Below are positions 25,260 through 37,479 of a DNA stretch of 64,000 bases, piece by piece (position 1 is the stretch's first letter; each line of letters begins with the position of its first letter). The position numbers and the translations under genes were made by a program. The notes beneath the pieces are model-generated. The model worked only from the letters and a program-made list of their open reading frames with translations. It searched no databases and had not been told where the DNA came from. The stretch comes from Centropus unirufus (lineage: Eukaryota; Chordata; Aves; Cuculiformes; Centropidae), in the NCBI GenBank assembly GCA_013397695.1, contig VYZI01001052.1, positions 1 to 64,000 of the forward strand, given 5' to 3'.

Positions 25260-26336
25260 GATCGGTTTCGGTGAGTGGTATTGGTATTCAGCACTGTTTT
25301 AGTTCCTGGGCTAAGGCATAGTGTTTAATAGGGGAAACTTCATGCTAACGCACTACGAAAGCTTCGGGACGTGTTGTGTACTCCCTACCCCGACTTTTGG
25401 TCGAGCAGGTCTATAACAAGATTGTTAAGCACGTAATCGAGTTCCAAAACTGTTAAAAGCTTTCTTTATCTTTTTAAAAGAGTTGTTACATTAAATGAAT
25501 TATTTTAGCTTTATTTTTTTAGGAACTTCTCAGTATTTTGCCACTGTAATGGTCAGGGTGGTTTTGGTCTGTGTCGTTCCCTCCCCTTTCCTTCCCCAAA
25601 TGGATATTAAATAAAGCAGTTGGTGCTTGCTTTTTTTGTTTGTTTGTTTTTTCTGTTGTTTTTTTTTTTTGTTGTTTGCTTTTTACAAACCTAGCCTGGT
25701 TACAAGGCAATTTATACCTTTTCTAATAAAACGTCATGCCCTTTAAACATCAGCTGTCAGTCTTAACGACCTGGCTGCAAGCCAGAGCAGCTTGTTTATT
25801 CAGTGATCTCCACAGGGATTAGTCAGCGAATGTGTGATATTTGGAGGGGAATGCTTATTGAAATTTGCCATGCCATGCACAGTGGAAGTGAAATGGAATA
25901 GAGGAAAAAAAATGTATTGCTTTCAGAGTTTTAATATAGGAATATGACAGGTTCTCTGTTACCTCTTTAAGACAGAATAAGCACGGCAGCATAAGAAGGT
26001 TCTTCTTAACTCTTAAGTAACAATGGAATGAGATTACAAGTGAAAAATAAAGGGCTGCTTGAAAAAGGAAGCTAAAAAGAGCGCCTTATCGAACTTCTGG
26101 TGGCGCAGGATGTGCAGGGAAGGCTGTTTTTATCAACAAAGCCTTTAGAAAGGGGTTGAAATCCTGGCCACCCAGTACAAAATCGGCGATAAAAGTGTCT
26201 ATTGCGGAGCCAGAGCAAAACCTCCGCGTGTGCTGGAAGGTTACCACTGCGGCAGAGCGCGGAGCCGCTGCCGGCCCCGGGGCAGAGCTGAAGGATTAGA
26301 GAAGCGAAAGCGCCGTCACCTCCAGCGGGGGCGGAG
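25260..26336. other. Intergenic, turning GC-rich toward the H3 gap
   Basis: AT-rich with poly-T stretches near 25630-25680. From about 26200 it becomes GC/CpG-rich, which suits the upstream part of the H3 promoter whose core is hidden in the gap. Confidence 0.5.
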
Positions 26337-26751
26337 NNNNNNNNNNNNNNNNNNNNNNNNNNNNNNNNNNNNNNNNNNNNNNNNNNNNNNNNNNNNNNNN
26401 NNNNNNNNNNNNNNNNNNNNNNNNNNNNNNNNNNNNNNNNNNNNNNNNNNNNNNNNNNNNNNNNNNNNNNNNNNNNNNNNNNNNNNNNNNNNNNNNNNNN
26501 NNNNNNNNNNNNNNNNNNNNNNNNNNNNNNNNNNNNNNNNNNNNNNNNNNNNNNNNNNNNNNNNNNNNNNNNNNNNNNNNNNNNNNNNNNNNNNNNNNNN
26601 NNNNNNNNNNNNNNNNNNNNNNNNNNNNNNNNNNNNNNNNNNNNNNNNNNNNNNNNNNNNNNNNNNNNNNNNNNNNNNNNNNNNNNNNNNNNNNNNNNNN
26701 NNNNNNNNNNNNNNNNNNNNNNNNNNNNNNNNNNNNNNNNNNNNNNNNNNN
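26337..26751. other. Assembly gap (415 N)
   Basis: A run of 415 unknown bases. If its length is real, the H3 start codon would fall at about 26586, leaving about 250 bp for its promoter. Confidence 0.98.
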
Positions 26752-26996
<245 letters not shown>

Positions 26997-27034
26997 AGCT
27001 CCTAGCAAATGATCTTGCAGTTCGAAAACCCAAA

Positions 27035-27050
27035 GGCTCTTTTAAGAGCC
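27035..27050 (+). terminator. Histone mRNA 3' stem-loop (H3)
   Basis: GGCTCTTTTAAGAGCC followed by ACCAAA; loop UUUA. Downstream element GATAAAGAGCTGTG at about 27061-27074. Confidence 0.95.
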
Positions 27051-27079
27051 ACCAAATAGCCGATAAAGAGCTGTGATCT

Positions 27080-29930
27080 CTTAGTTCTGTGTAGGAAGTG
27101 GTGATTTTCGGGTATCTCAACGGTGACAAAGGGCCCTGTACTTCATCGAGTAAGTACAAAACTTCCGTTTCAAATGGGTTGAAAAGCCATGACTGGTGAG
27201 GTAATGTTGTTAAATTCCTGTTTTAAGTGATTGTTCTTGGGACAAATTTATTAAGGGTGAAAAAACCTTCATGCCGCTGTTTCTTAGAGGGCATTGCCTT
27301 CTAGCTGTTAACAAAAAAAGTTACTGTCGTTGGCTTTTGAGACGATCCCCAGCTCCAAGACTCCTGTATATGCGTGTGTGTATGTATATATAGACTCATT
27401 TGAGTTAAAAGCTTGAATTTAGTGAATTTAATTGAATTTTACAATTCGATTTAATTTCTCGGTTAAGGTGGGTATATTCAATATTAAGTGTATTTTGAAT
27501 GCCGGCTGCTCTACTTGTTTCTGTGGTAACTATACTAGGATTTATTGTCCCAACAGAAATGTTTTCCAAACCCTTTTTGGGGAGCGGAAGGCGTGGGTTT
27601 TTTTAGTGAAGGCGCCAGAAGACTTGCCGCCCTCCCAGGAATAAAGGAGTTCGGTCAGTAGTTTTCTCAGTGCTTTATCACTCGTCGTCTGATTGTCCAT
27701 GTCGTGAGCAACGCCCCTTGGGCATGTTCAGCCCCACTCAAACACGTCTAGTTTATACTTGGCATAAGTGAATTTTCAGGCAGTGCTAGCAATACGATGG
27801 TAGTAAGGATAATTTTTAGGACCTAAATAGTTGCTGCTTTTCGCTGGTGTCTTCTGAAAAGCATTCACATCCTTGCTGGTTCTAAGCATCCCAAATACGT
27901 TATTAGAGATGCCTATTTGGATCGATTTTTTTACAATCTGTGTTTAGGCTTCTGAAAATATTTGCTGAACTGGGCACAGAGGAAGCGTTTTCCAGGGAGT
28001 ATTAATGCTTTAAAGCTTGACACGAGTCCAGAACTATTCTTAAATTGGCACTCTTCCCTATTAGTCGTTTTCTGTGATTTTTCTGAACCAGATTGATAAT
28101 GATTTTTTTCCCTGACTAAATGCAGCTGTGCAGCCCTCTGTACTCCTGCTCAATAGATCTGTTGTTGTTGCCTGAAAAATGTAGATTTCCCAAATTTTCT
28201 GTCTTTCTGTCACCTTTCAATGTATTTTTTTAAAAACTAAGGGCAGTTTTACATAATTTGTGGAGCTCGCTCTTTATTAAAGTATAGGAAATAACGTCTT
28301 CAGTTTTTTAATGCTGCAAATGATTGAGTAGCTGTGCTCCTATGAAGCAACGGGATTAAGATGAGTTCAGCTTTCCTTTACACTTAAAATCCACGGAGTA
28401 CTGTTTAGAGGGAATGTTTCTTTTGGAAAGCCTAAAACTGCAATATTGGTTTTCTGTTACGGCTATACTATACTGCTGTTATGCTTCTTGAGAAATCTTG
28501 CTTTCTCTATCAGGAGCTTGGACTCTGCAGCAAAATCTGACCAATCCAGTGCGTCCGCACACCATTTTCTTTCCCTCGTTTTTCCTCCCTTTCAGCCATT
28601 TTCTGTTACTTAATCTCGGAGGAGTAAAAGCGGGGGGGGGGGGTTGTGCAGGAATCATATCGGGAATTAAGATCTACTATGTAATTTATTCCCCCCCCCC
28701 TTCCCATTTGTTTATAAACATAGAATTTTTGTTTTTCAGAAGATGTTTTCCTATTTGCAGTAGATTACTAGTACAATTGCAAAAATGAGTCTTGGTGAAA
28801 GCAAACTCGCTTCCTGTTGCTGTCTGTAATAGATATATTTGCATAGATAGATCATGATATGTATATGATAGTAATAAATAAAACAAGTAAAATATTAACT
28901 TTTACTATTTCGTATAGTTGATTTTTAATATCTCCTATAAAGCAATGGTCAGAATACTTATATTTCAGAAGAAGCTTTGGGTCAAAAAAGATGTTGGGGT
29001 CAAAAAAGCTGGCTCCAACTTACTGTATGTTCAAGAAATAAATTATTTTTGAGGAATGAGAGAACTAGTTTTTATTGATGTTAATGTCTATAATTTTTCG
29101 AGTATTTTGAAGACCTTGGAATGTTTCAATAAATAGGGTATTACCTGGACTCATGCTAGGAGTTGCATGCTTGAATCAGGTAGCACACTAACAATTTATC
29201 AGTTCATAGGGACATACATCTGCAAGGTTTTTTGCCGGAAGGGTGAGTTCGTGTTAACGTTGTACTTCAGTAGCTGAATTTGAAGAAGTTTGGGGGTGTA
29301 ATGCATTATGGAGGGATGCTAATAACCTATCATGCTTTGTCCTAGTGGACTAAGCCAGCAATTAGGAAGAATTTACTCTGTGGATTTTGAAGTGTGTAAC
29401 AGCTGCAGATGGTTGTAGCAGTGCTGTGAGGAGCACCAGTAGAATTATAGTAGTTTATATTCTGGACTTTACTCTTCCTTACACAAGTGATAAATCCTGT
29501 CTGGGATCCTACTAGTTTGCATACTATATACAAACAACAATAAAAATATCAAACCAGATGTAGGCTAGAAAAAGAAAAGCCCTTCATAAATTATGAATAA
29601 TAAATCGTATGAGGACTAAATTAAACTGGGTTGGGTTTTTTTCTGCTTTTGTTTTTAGCAAAGATAGATTACTTAAGGAATTGATGGACATCTTGCACTT
29701 GCTATAAACATCAGTAAAAAGCTAAACATCAGTTAAGTGTAGCACAAATCCTGACAGAGATTTGTTAAATTAATTAATGACACACCACAAATAAGTAAGA
29801 AAATGGCATTTACCATAGACAGCTAATTTGATGTAGCATTTTTTTAGTTTGAAACACACAGGTGACTTAGTGCAAGATTTCCTAACTAAGAGTGAGCGAT
29901 AAAGTGGAGATTCCTCTGATACCAGAAAGG
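27080..29930. other. Intergenic, no gene recognised
   Basis: AT-rich spacer with a 12-G run (28632-28643), a C-run (28691-28700) and a short TATG/TGTG tract near 27366-27390. A short stretch near 29010 (CTGGCTCCAACTTACTG) repeats part of the ERV LTR. No coding sequence supported. Confidence 0.5.
28525..28547 (-). promoter_or_regulatory. Orphan copy of H4 distal promoter element
   Basis: The minus strand reads GGATTGGTCAGATTTTGC followed by TGCAG, nearly the same as the element at 37286-37308 and 40046-40068 upstream of H4. There is no histone gene within about 1.4 kb. Function is unknown. Confidence 0.5.
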
Positions 29931-29936
29931 TTAAGA

Positions 29937-30387
29937 CTCGTTTTGGAGTTTTAGAAAGCAAGCATCCTTTATCAGGCCTGGACAACATGTTGGAATGATC
30001 TCCACCAATCATGTAATGAAACAAAAACTGGTTACAGGATATTACATGCATATGTATACATTTTCCCAGAAATCTTGTGCATATTCCATTACTTTCCAAG
30101 GTATAATTTTGATGTTTTGAAACTTTGAAAGAGTCACAAGTCTCGGTAATTTGGAGCTGGCTCCAACTTACTGCTTGACCTTCCCACAATTGCTATCCTC
30201 CTAAAAGAATGAGCAAGGCCTGGGATAGAAAAACATGTTATCAAAGAACATCCTGTGTAACCTTCAAAAAACACTCGCTTAGATAAAACTTTAATTTCAA
30301 AACCAATATGGCTCAGAAAAAAACTGAACTGCTTTAGTTTAAAGAAAAATATTCCACTTTTTGTAATAGTAACTGCTTCTTGTATCA
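29937..30387 (-). repeat. ERV 3' LTR
   Basis: Begins on the minus strand near TGATACAAGAAGCAG (30387), just after a purine tract (AAAAGAAAAGGAGGGA) that fits a polypurine tract. It matches the 5' LTR block by block to CTAAAACTCCAA (29937), after which the two LTRs no longer align. Its true 3' end may extend to about 29770 or be rearranged. Confidence 0.75.
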
Positions 30388-30608
30388 AATCCCTCCTTTT
30401 CTTTTTGGACCTTTGATTCTCATCCAAAGATCCACGCCACGCTTCTTCCCACATGATAATAAACAATGTAGAGTAACAATAAAAATAGGCATTTTACACG
30501 ACTTAATACTGAGAAGACAATCCTTATAACAATTTAACACTAAAGTTTGTGAAGAGAAAGGCAGCCACCTGGTTAGCTCTATTCCACCTATATTAGTCAA
30601 AAAAATAG

Positions 30609-30960
30609 TTAGCCAGTTGCTTTATTCATCCTTTCTAATTTCCCAAGTTTGACAGGCAACAGCCTGAGTTTGTTCTGTTTGCCAAGATATTCAGTTACAT
30701 TTCTGATATGAATGCAACGATGATCCATGTCCAATTTCAGATCATGACAAACTCCATGCTCTTGGGCCAGCAATAAATTTAAAGCCAGGTGATGTTGTAA
30801 CACTGCATTAGGATTGGCCTGTACCTGCTGACTGATCAATTAGAATCCTTTGTCAATAGACTGGCCAATGTTTCCCTTTGTCAAGTAAGATTTCCAATTA
30901 GAATCCAATTCTCCAATGCAGTTAATCCTGGCAGTAAAAAACTTTGTAATCCCTGTCCTA
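30609..30960 (-). pseudogene. ERV env transmembrane remnant
   Basis: The minus-strand frame contains LNLLLAQEHGVC, the pattern of the retroviral transmembrane heptad/immunosuppressive-type region, preceded by an LQSFLLPG fusion-flank-like stretch in a broken frame near 30900-30950. Stops separate the pieces. The surface subunit is absent. Confidence 0.68.
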
Positions 30961-31559
30961 TTTTAGTGGATATACTCTGACTTTGCCAGTTATCCTTGTC
31001 ACTGTCTCTTTTGGTTTTACTCCAATATTGAGGGTTTATAGAGCTTCATTTTCTGATGGGGCACAGTGTCAGGGGGCCTAAAATTACATATGTATTTTCT
31101 TCAGTAAAAGATAATCTGACAGTCTTAAGACCCACTTCCAGGTATCCATATGCTGTACCCAGGGCTTAGCACTTCTGCTCTTGGAACAGCTGGACCTGTT
31201 GATGCAGGCTTCTTGTAATTATAATGGTCTCTTAACAGTAATAATAGCTTTCCCTGTATTATATCTGCTCCTGGCAAAGCCATTTGTGATTTTCTCTGTA
31301 TGCGGTTTCAGGATAACTGAGGGCAATAAATTTACCTTTCCCCATAAGACACAAATTCAAAATATATCTCTGATTTCCTTTTTATCCCACATCTCAGAGC
31401 CTTTTCTCAGGCTATTCCATTCTGGTAATTCAGCCATGTCATTGCTGCAGTTGTTTACACATAGGGTCATTAACCCAGCAGCATCTCACATCTCATTATA
31501 CCCCGCAAACCAATCTAAAAAATGGTGTTCTTACACGTTCTCTTACACGTTCTGCTCAC

Positions 31560-31874
31560 TTTGGCCTCCCAGGTATATCTCCAGCCCACACTGTCGTGAC
31601 CACAGCATCTTCAAACTCCTTAGGGTTTATTTTCCTTGAATGTTGAACACCTGTAGTCGTAAAGCTGTCACTTTGATCTAGTTAGATTCTAGTATATAAA
31701 CTTCAACTTCCTCTTCTCCAAATGAGCTTCTAGATTTTCAACTAAATACTTTCCTAACAATGGCTTTGTGGAGTCTGGCAAATACAAAATCTGATGAGTT
31801 ACCCACTGTTTTCCTAATTTAAATTTTAAAGATTTAAAAAAATGGTCATCTTTCCCTGGCTCCCATCGCACCAA
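31560..31874 (-). pseudogene. ERV protease C-terminus and start of reverse transcriptase
   Basis: The minus-strand frame 31874-31689 contains LPDSTKPLLGKYLVENLEAH, the C-terminal part of a gammaretrovirus-like protease. After a stop, VWAGDIPGRPK (about 31563-31600) resembles the segment preceding the reverse transcriptase domain. The polymerase, RNase H and integrase parts are missing; a short TTACACGTTC duplication lies at 31531-31553 beside the break. Confidence 0.65.
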
Positions 31875-32094
31875 TTATGCCTATATTTTATATCTTATCA
31901 TATATTTTATATAGCATTTTTATTAACCTTTCAAAGTATTCAATACAGAAGACAGCCTTGGTGTCCACCAGAAATTAAATTTCCTCTTCCCCCAACTTGA
32001 TTTTAACCAGAAATTCTGCAGAAAAGTTCTCTGCTCCTCTTTAATCCTCTTCTACAGAGAACTGGGGATTTAGTAGGATGCCTTAATTCAAGAG

Positions 32095-32540
32095 AGGACA
32101 TTTCTGCTTCCAGTGCCCCTTCTCTTACATTAACCACACTGATTTTCTCCAAACTATACCTGGACTTTCTGTTGTAAGGGGCTCCAGACTTGGTCCTTTC
32201 CCTTGTATCCTACTTGTATCCTCTTCTTCACAAGTGTTCCCTTATAGCACAGCTATTAATTTCTCTTTTTATTTTTCCCTGTTCCTGTATGCCACTAAAA
32301 CAAAATACAATAACTTTCCTGAGTCTTTTGCCTCAGCTCCTTGAAAAATAGAGCCACTGTTCTCTGTACAATACCTGATATCTGTGTTATGATTCATCAA
32401 ACAACACTTGTATGATTGTCCTGAAGTCTTTCCAGTCAGAGTTGTGTATTTTAATCATTATCTCTAAAGTGCTGGCTGTCCAGTCTGGGTTTCTCTATAA
32501 TTTCCAGCTGCCCACTTCCAATTCTTCAAATCAGTAATAG
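32095..32540 (-). pseudogene. ERV gag remnant: capsid and zinc knuckle
   Basis: Near 32460-32538 (minus) the frame gives TDLKNWK followed by a capsid N-terminal-like stretch with stops. At about 32098-32143 the sequence carries a C-x2-C-x4-H-x4-C knuckle (KGHWKQKCP) broken by one stop codon and a one-base frameshift. The capsid C-terminal domain appears deleted between them. Confidence 0.68.
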
Positions 32541-33479
32541 AAATAAGAAATAGGGACTTCTACAATAAATCAACAGTTCTGCTTTTCTCCCGGCCTGACA
32601 TAAGGGAATTTGTATAAATTCTGCCTGTTTACCTCTCATTCTCCCTGCTACTGGATTGAAACCTTCTGCTTCCATTAATCATCTAATTCCCCCAGCATCA
32701 TTTTTGTGTTTGTGTACTTCCGATCTCTCATTGTGAGACCCTCCAAGACAGTGTCCAGAATTGATCAATAAGCCAATTTTGTCCTCAGATTCACTGTATT
32801 TTTGTTTTTCACAAATAAGCAGAGCAACATTTTTTCAAAGCCTTTCCCTTATCTTTTTCAAGGCTAAAGCAGGGAGATTACAAGGCACTAAATTTATATC
32901 ACATTCTTTAACAGCGCTGGGTTATTCCACAACATATAAAACATATCCAAGTACCTAGTTTTGACCCATTTTTGTTCTCTCCTTAAAAAAACATTGATTA
33001 CAACAGAATTATAATTCTGTGACCTTTTAACAGGCTGTCGTTCTCCTTATTTATACCCTGGCCATCACTAGTTACATTATTTGAGTAAGTTTTCTTTTAT
33101 TGCCATTCGCCTTGGAGACTCATCCTTTTTTTTTCCAGTGCATTAAAATGCACTACAGAGGGGATTTCTAAACAATACAAACAACTCCTTACAACTATTA
33201 TTCACTCATATTCAAACAGGCAATTGCTGTCAGATCACAAACAAAGTGAAAGGCATCACAGTCTCAAGATCTTAAACAAAATATGTCAGCAAACCATGTT
33301 AAAATCAGTTCACACAAAACAGGTCAGCAAGGCATTCAAACTCAGTTTTCCAAACTTAAACAAAGTAGGACTCTAACACCTCCCATAGACAATTACTATC
33401 AGCATTCACAGGAACAGTTACAAACTGAGAGTCCTTCATGCAGTCAATCACACAGACAATGACGAACCACAAACACACC

Positions 33480-34356
33480 AAAACCAAAATGAAATTATGT
33501 ACAGAATTTTATTCATTATGTACCAGATTACAAAAATACCAAGTTGGAGACTCTAAACCCAAGTCCAGATAAGGCATCTTGCAAGCCAGCCCTGCAGAGG
33601 CTCATGCCTCTGACTTATGGGGGAAGGAAACCAAAACCAAAATCCAAAAAAGATACTTTAATTCTTTAATTCCTACCAGTGGAATCCTTGCTTCCAAGGC
33701 GCAGTCCAGCTGGGGTGGTGGTTTCCCACTGAGAAGTTCTCTGTTGCCAGCTGGAGCATTCTCAACCCCCTGGGCTCCAATATCCTGAAAGCAAGTCCCA
33801 TCTGAGGTGCCAATATGATACTCTAAATACTGGCAAATAAAATTCTCTAAGACTTGGAGTTTTAGAAAACAAGCATCCTTTATCAGGCTTGGGGAGCCTG
33901 CAGGAGCAATCTCCATCAGTCGTGTGTAAGGAGACAAAAGCTGGTTACAGAATATATTCCCCACTTACATGCATATGAATACATTTCCCCAGAAATCTTA
34001 TGCATATTCCACTACCTTCCAAGGTCCAATATAAATGTGATAAAACTTTGAAAGAGTCACAGCTCTTGATAATTTGGAATTGGCTCCATCTTACTGCTTG
34101 ACCTTGTCTTTGGATGAAAGCAGAGGTGGTTACAGAAGATCAGACATCTGGCCAGCACATAGCACACCTCACACAAAACTGCTACCATCTTCAAAGAATG
34201 AGCAAGGCCCCAGAAAGAAGCTGTCCCAGAAAAATATGTTATGAATAAGCATTCTGTGTAACTTTCAAAAACACAGCTGCTTAGATGAAATTTAACTGTA
34301 CTTTAGTTTAAATCAAAATATTCCACTTTTTATAATAGTAATTGCTTCTTGTATTA
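33480..34356 (-). repeat. ERV 5' LTR
   Basis: Minus strand starts near ACAAGAAGCAATTACTATTA (34356) and runs through GGCTCCATCTTACTG-type blocks shared with the other copies. An AATAAA on the minus strand (about 33508-33513) lies near the probable U5 end. The right boundary is approximate because I could not assign a primer binding site. Confidence 0.68.
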
Positions 34357-37190
34357 TTTTATCCTGTATAATCACTATACATTTCTGAAGAGCTTCCAAA
34401 ATTTCCTTGCATGCCTGCCCCATATCATGAATATTTGAGATAGTTATAAGAATCCTTCTCTTTTCTCCTGCATTTTTATATGTTGTCCTAAGCACACCAT
34501 TCCAGTCCATCAAGGATGGATCAGTAAAGAAAACAAAATATTGGCCTGTAATAACTTCAGTTTGTGAGGCCATTGAGATGGAGGAATTGTTTCCAGGGGA
34601 TATATGAGGTAACTTTTCATAAGTAGTCAGTATGCCAATATTGTAACTCACATTTGCATGCATGGTATAAGAAGCATGAAGGAAAAGGGAAGGCAGATAT
34701 TTTTTGAGACACTGCCTTTCAGGGGCAACCAAAAATTAAATGCCAAACTTTTCATATGTTTCAGACAGCACTTAATGAGTTGGGTTCTGAATATTTTCAG
34801 CATTAATTCAGACTACAGATAGTCCATGAAAAGCAGGCAAGATCCTCTGAACCAATGTGATGAGAAGTCGCCTTTGAGGATTCCTGTGTGCTTTGCTGCA
34901 GTCAAACAGCTCACTGTCAAAATCACTGTCACACTGAGATTAAAGGATCTCTAAGCAAGGAATCATGCTGGCTGCAGTTCAAGTTAGTTATATAATGAAA
35001 TCATAGATTCAAGAAAGCATTATTTGGGTTTTTTTTTCTCTATATTTTATTTTTTTCTTTCTCCTAAAATAATTACAGTGCTAATTGTTGAAATTGAATA
35101 TTATTTTCATTAGTTGTGCCTGTTTTGATCTTTCCAGCAGTTCTCCCAAGCAGAATCACTGGACAGATGGCTTGTTTTTTAAGGAAATGGAACATTTCAG
35201 GGAAGCTTGTTTACATGAATTTGGATGAGTCCAGCTCCAGAAGAGATTATTTTAAAAGTCTAATTGAGGTGAATATACAGAAACCAAAGAAAATCTTACC
35301 TCTGCATCCAATACCCAGAAAACTGCAACAGCCAGTTGTGCTGTCAGGCCAGTTGTTGACTTGTTGACGTTTCACTAGTGGTTTAGGCAGATACAGGCAG
35401 AGTTTGAGTTCACCTTGTGGCAGCACAAGTGGGGTCTACACAGAAATAAAATGAATGGCCAATTTAGTATAACATAGTCAATACCGATTACGTGCTACGA
35501 GAACTGAATGTCAATTGTTATATGTGTATGTGCATGTGTGTATGTAGTTCCTATGTATTTTCAAATGCCTGTAACCTCCGGCTTTAGCTTTGGCTCTCAC
35601 TTTCGATTTAGCCCAAATAGGAAGCACTTAATTTATGCCAGTGAAATTAATCTGGCTGGATTGCCCTGGCATGCAGAGCACTAAGGCAACATTAGATATG
35701 TTTAAAAAACCATTGTATTCTATGAACAGTAGCATATTTTTTTAAAAAAAGTAGTAATGATTTTGGGTTTTTGTTACTTTGGGGTGGGGTGGGTGGGAGA
35801 AAACAAACCCAAAACAAAAGAAACAAAGAAAGAACAAAACCCCAAACACATTCAAAGTAGCATTTAAGAGTTATTATTTTTCAGCTATTTGACTAAAACT
35901 ACAATTTAAAGTTCTCACCAATTCACTGCATAAAGAAGAGCTCACAGAGCTTCCATAGATACCCTCCATGAGCCTCCTCCAGGTTTTTGCTGTTGCAAAA
36001 TGGATCATATTGTACTTTTTCTCCGCCTTGAGATGTCTTGTTGTACATGTTTCATTGATCCATCAATGCTATGGATATCTTTACTTAACAATTGGGGCCG
36101 GAGTTGCTAGTTATATTTTCTTTATAAATATAAAAGTGTTATCTGACTGGAAACTGAAACACACATATGCTAACAGATCTATCTGTTGCAGAAAATTCAC
36201 TCTTTTAAACATAGGGATCAAGCAGAAAGCTAACTGGGGGTGTTTGTAAAAGTGACTAGGCAGAACAGCAGAGGGGGCCTCACGTCAATGGAAAAAAACA
36301 TAATTGTATCAGCTATTCTGTTTCCCTAAACGCTGTAGTAACAATTTCAAAGCTGACAGTTTCCTGAATGATAAAATAGATTCACCTGTAGATTTACATG
36401 ATTTCATAGAAGAAGGCTGAAAAGTTTTAGAGAAAGTTGTGTCTGGTGAGGAGGGCAAAAAAAAAAAAGCTGAAAGATAGCACCAGATAGTTAAAGGAAA
36501 AAAAAACAACCACAGCCCTGCTGCCTCAAGTTTATGTGTTTGGAAAATATTAATACATATAAAGATATATCTGAGTATATAAACCAGGAAAGTTAATAAT
36601 AATAAAATATTTATCTTTGTTTTGTTTTGAACCAATAAAAAATAATGAGCATTTATACTCTGACTGGCACATGTTTATGAAGGAGATATCCTGGGCGTTA
36701 CTGTGAACCTATTAGAAAAGGCTTTTGTTTCCCTTAAGATGCTGAGCATGAATTGGTCTATGGCTTTCTCAGTAGAAAGCATCCCCAGAATACGATATTG
36801 TAACTTGTGCTGTCTCCTTACAGCCTATTCGATTAGAATTAGGTTCTCTGCTTTTCTTGCAGTGGTCAGAATATGCTTCATAGGTAAAGGTGTGACAGAT
36901 AGGTGTTTGCTTGTGTGTGCGCATGTGTTACAAGAAAAAAGAAAAACAAACCAGACAACTAGTCACCATTCAATCTCTACGAAGAAAATACCGCGTTACA
37001 TTTTAAAAAGAAAAAAACCAAACCACCAAACTGTAATCACAGACTGAGAGTTTCCTCTCTGTCCTCCTTTAAGTAACAGATAAGACTAAATAGAAGGAAA
37101 TAAAGGTCGAAGACGACGAGACTGACAGAGGTTATTTAAATATACACGATGAAGATCTCTATGCTGGGAAATATTAAGAACTAAAAAATT
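34357..37190. other. Intergenic, no gene confidently recognised
   Basis: The upstream flank of the provirus. A minus frame of 139 codons (34732-34313) abuts and enters the 5' LTR; I do not recognise it. A TG-rich tract lies near 35520-35545 and a G-rich one near 35780-35800. No histone features until about 37.19 kb. Confidence 0.45.
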
Positions 37191-37248
37191 TAGAGCAACA
37201 CAGGAAACGTCCAAGGCACGAGCTGAGCAGGGCTGGGCGGGCCAGCAG

Positions 37249-37479
37249 GGACGAGCGGCGGGGCGGGAGCGCTAGACGCGGCCCCGGATTGGTCGGATTT
37301 TGCCGCAGACCCGCGGGCAGCAAGGAGGGTCGGGACCGGAACGAGGACCCAAAATTCGGGCTCGGGGCCGCCAGCCCCACTGTTGCCGCCGGCGGACGCC
37401 CGGAGCTGCCTCGGGACAGTCCCCGGCGCACGGTGGCACAGACAGGATGGGACGAGGAGGGAAATAAACAAAAAGAAGC
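37249..37479 (+). promoter_or_regulatory. H4-type distal promoter leading into the gap
   Basis: These 231 bases match the reverse complement of 39875-40105, upstream of the H4 at 39255-39566, with about three mismatches. They include the GGATTGGTCGGATTTTGC element at 37286-37308. They point rightwards into the 960-N gap, implying an H4 gene on the plus strand inside it. Confidence 0.8.

Larger units (their letters stand above)
29937..34356 (-). mobile_element. Degenerate gammaretrovirus-like provirus (ERV1-type)
   Basis: Two related LTR sequences in the same (minus) orientation flank about 3.1 kb that holds, in 5'-3' minus order, gag capsid and zinc-knuckle remnants, a protease C-terminus, the start of reverse transcriptase and an env transmembrane remnant. 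Most of pol and env surface are deleted, and stops and frameshifts are present. The order and the single CCHC knuckle indicate a gammaretrovirus-like lineage. It is clearly non-coding now. Confidence 0.82.

Noticed and set aside
31181..31639. A 152-codon plus-strand frame inside the provirus
   Set aside because: It is antisense to the retroviral remnants and has no family resemblance.
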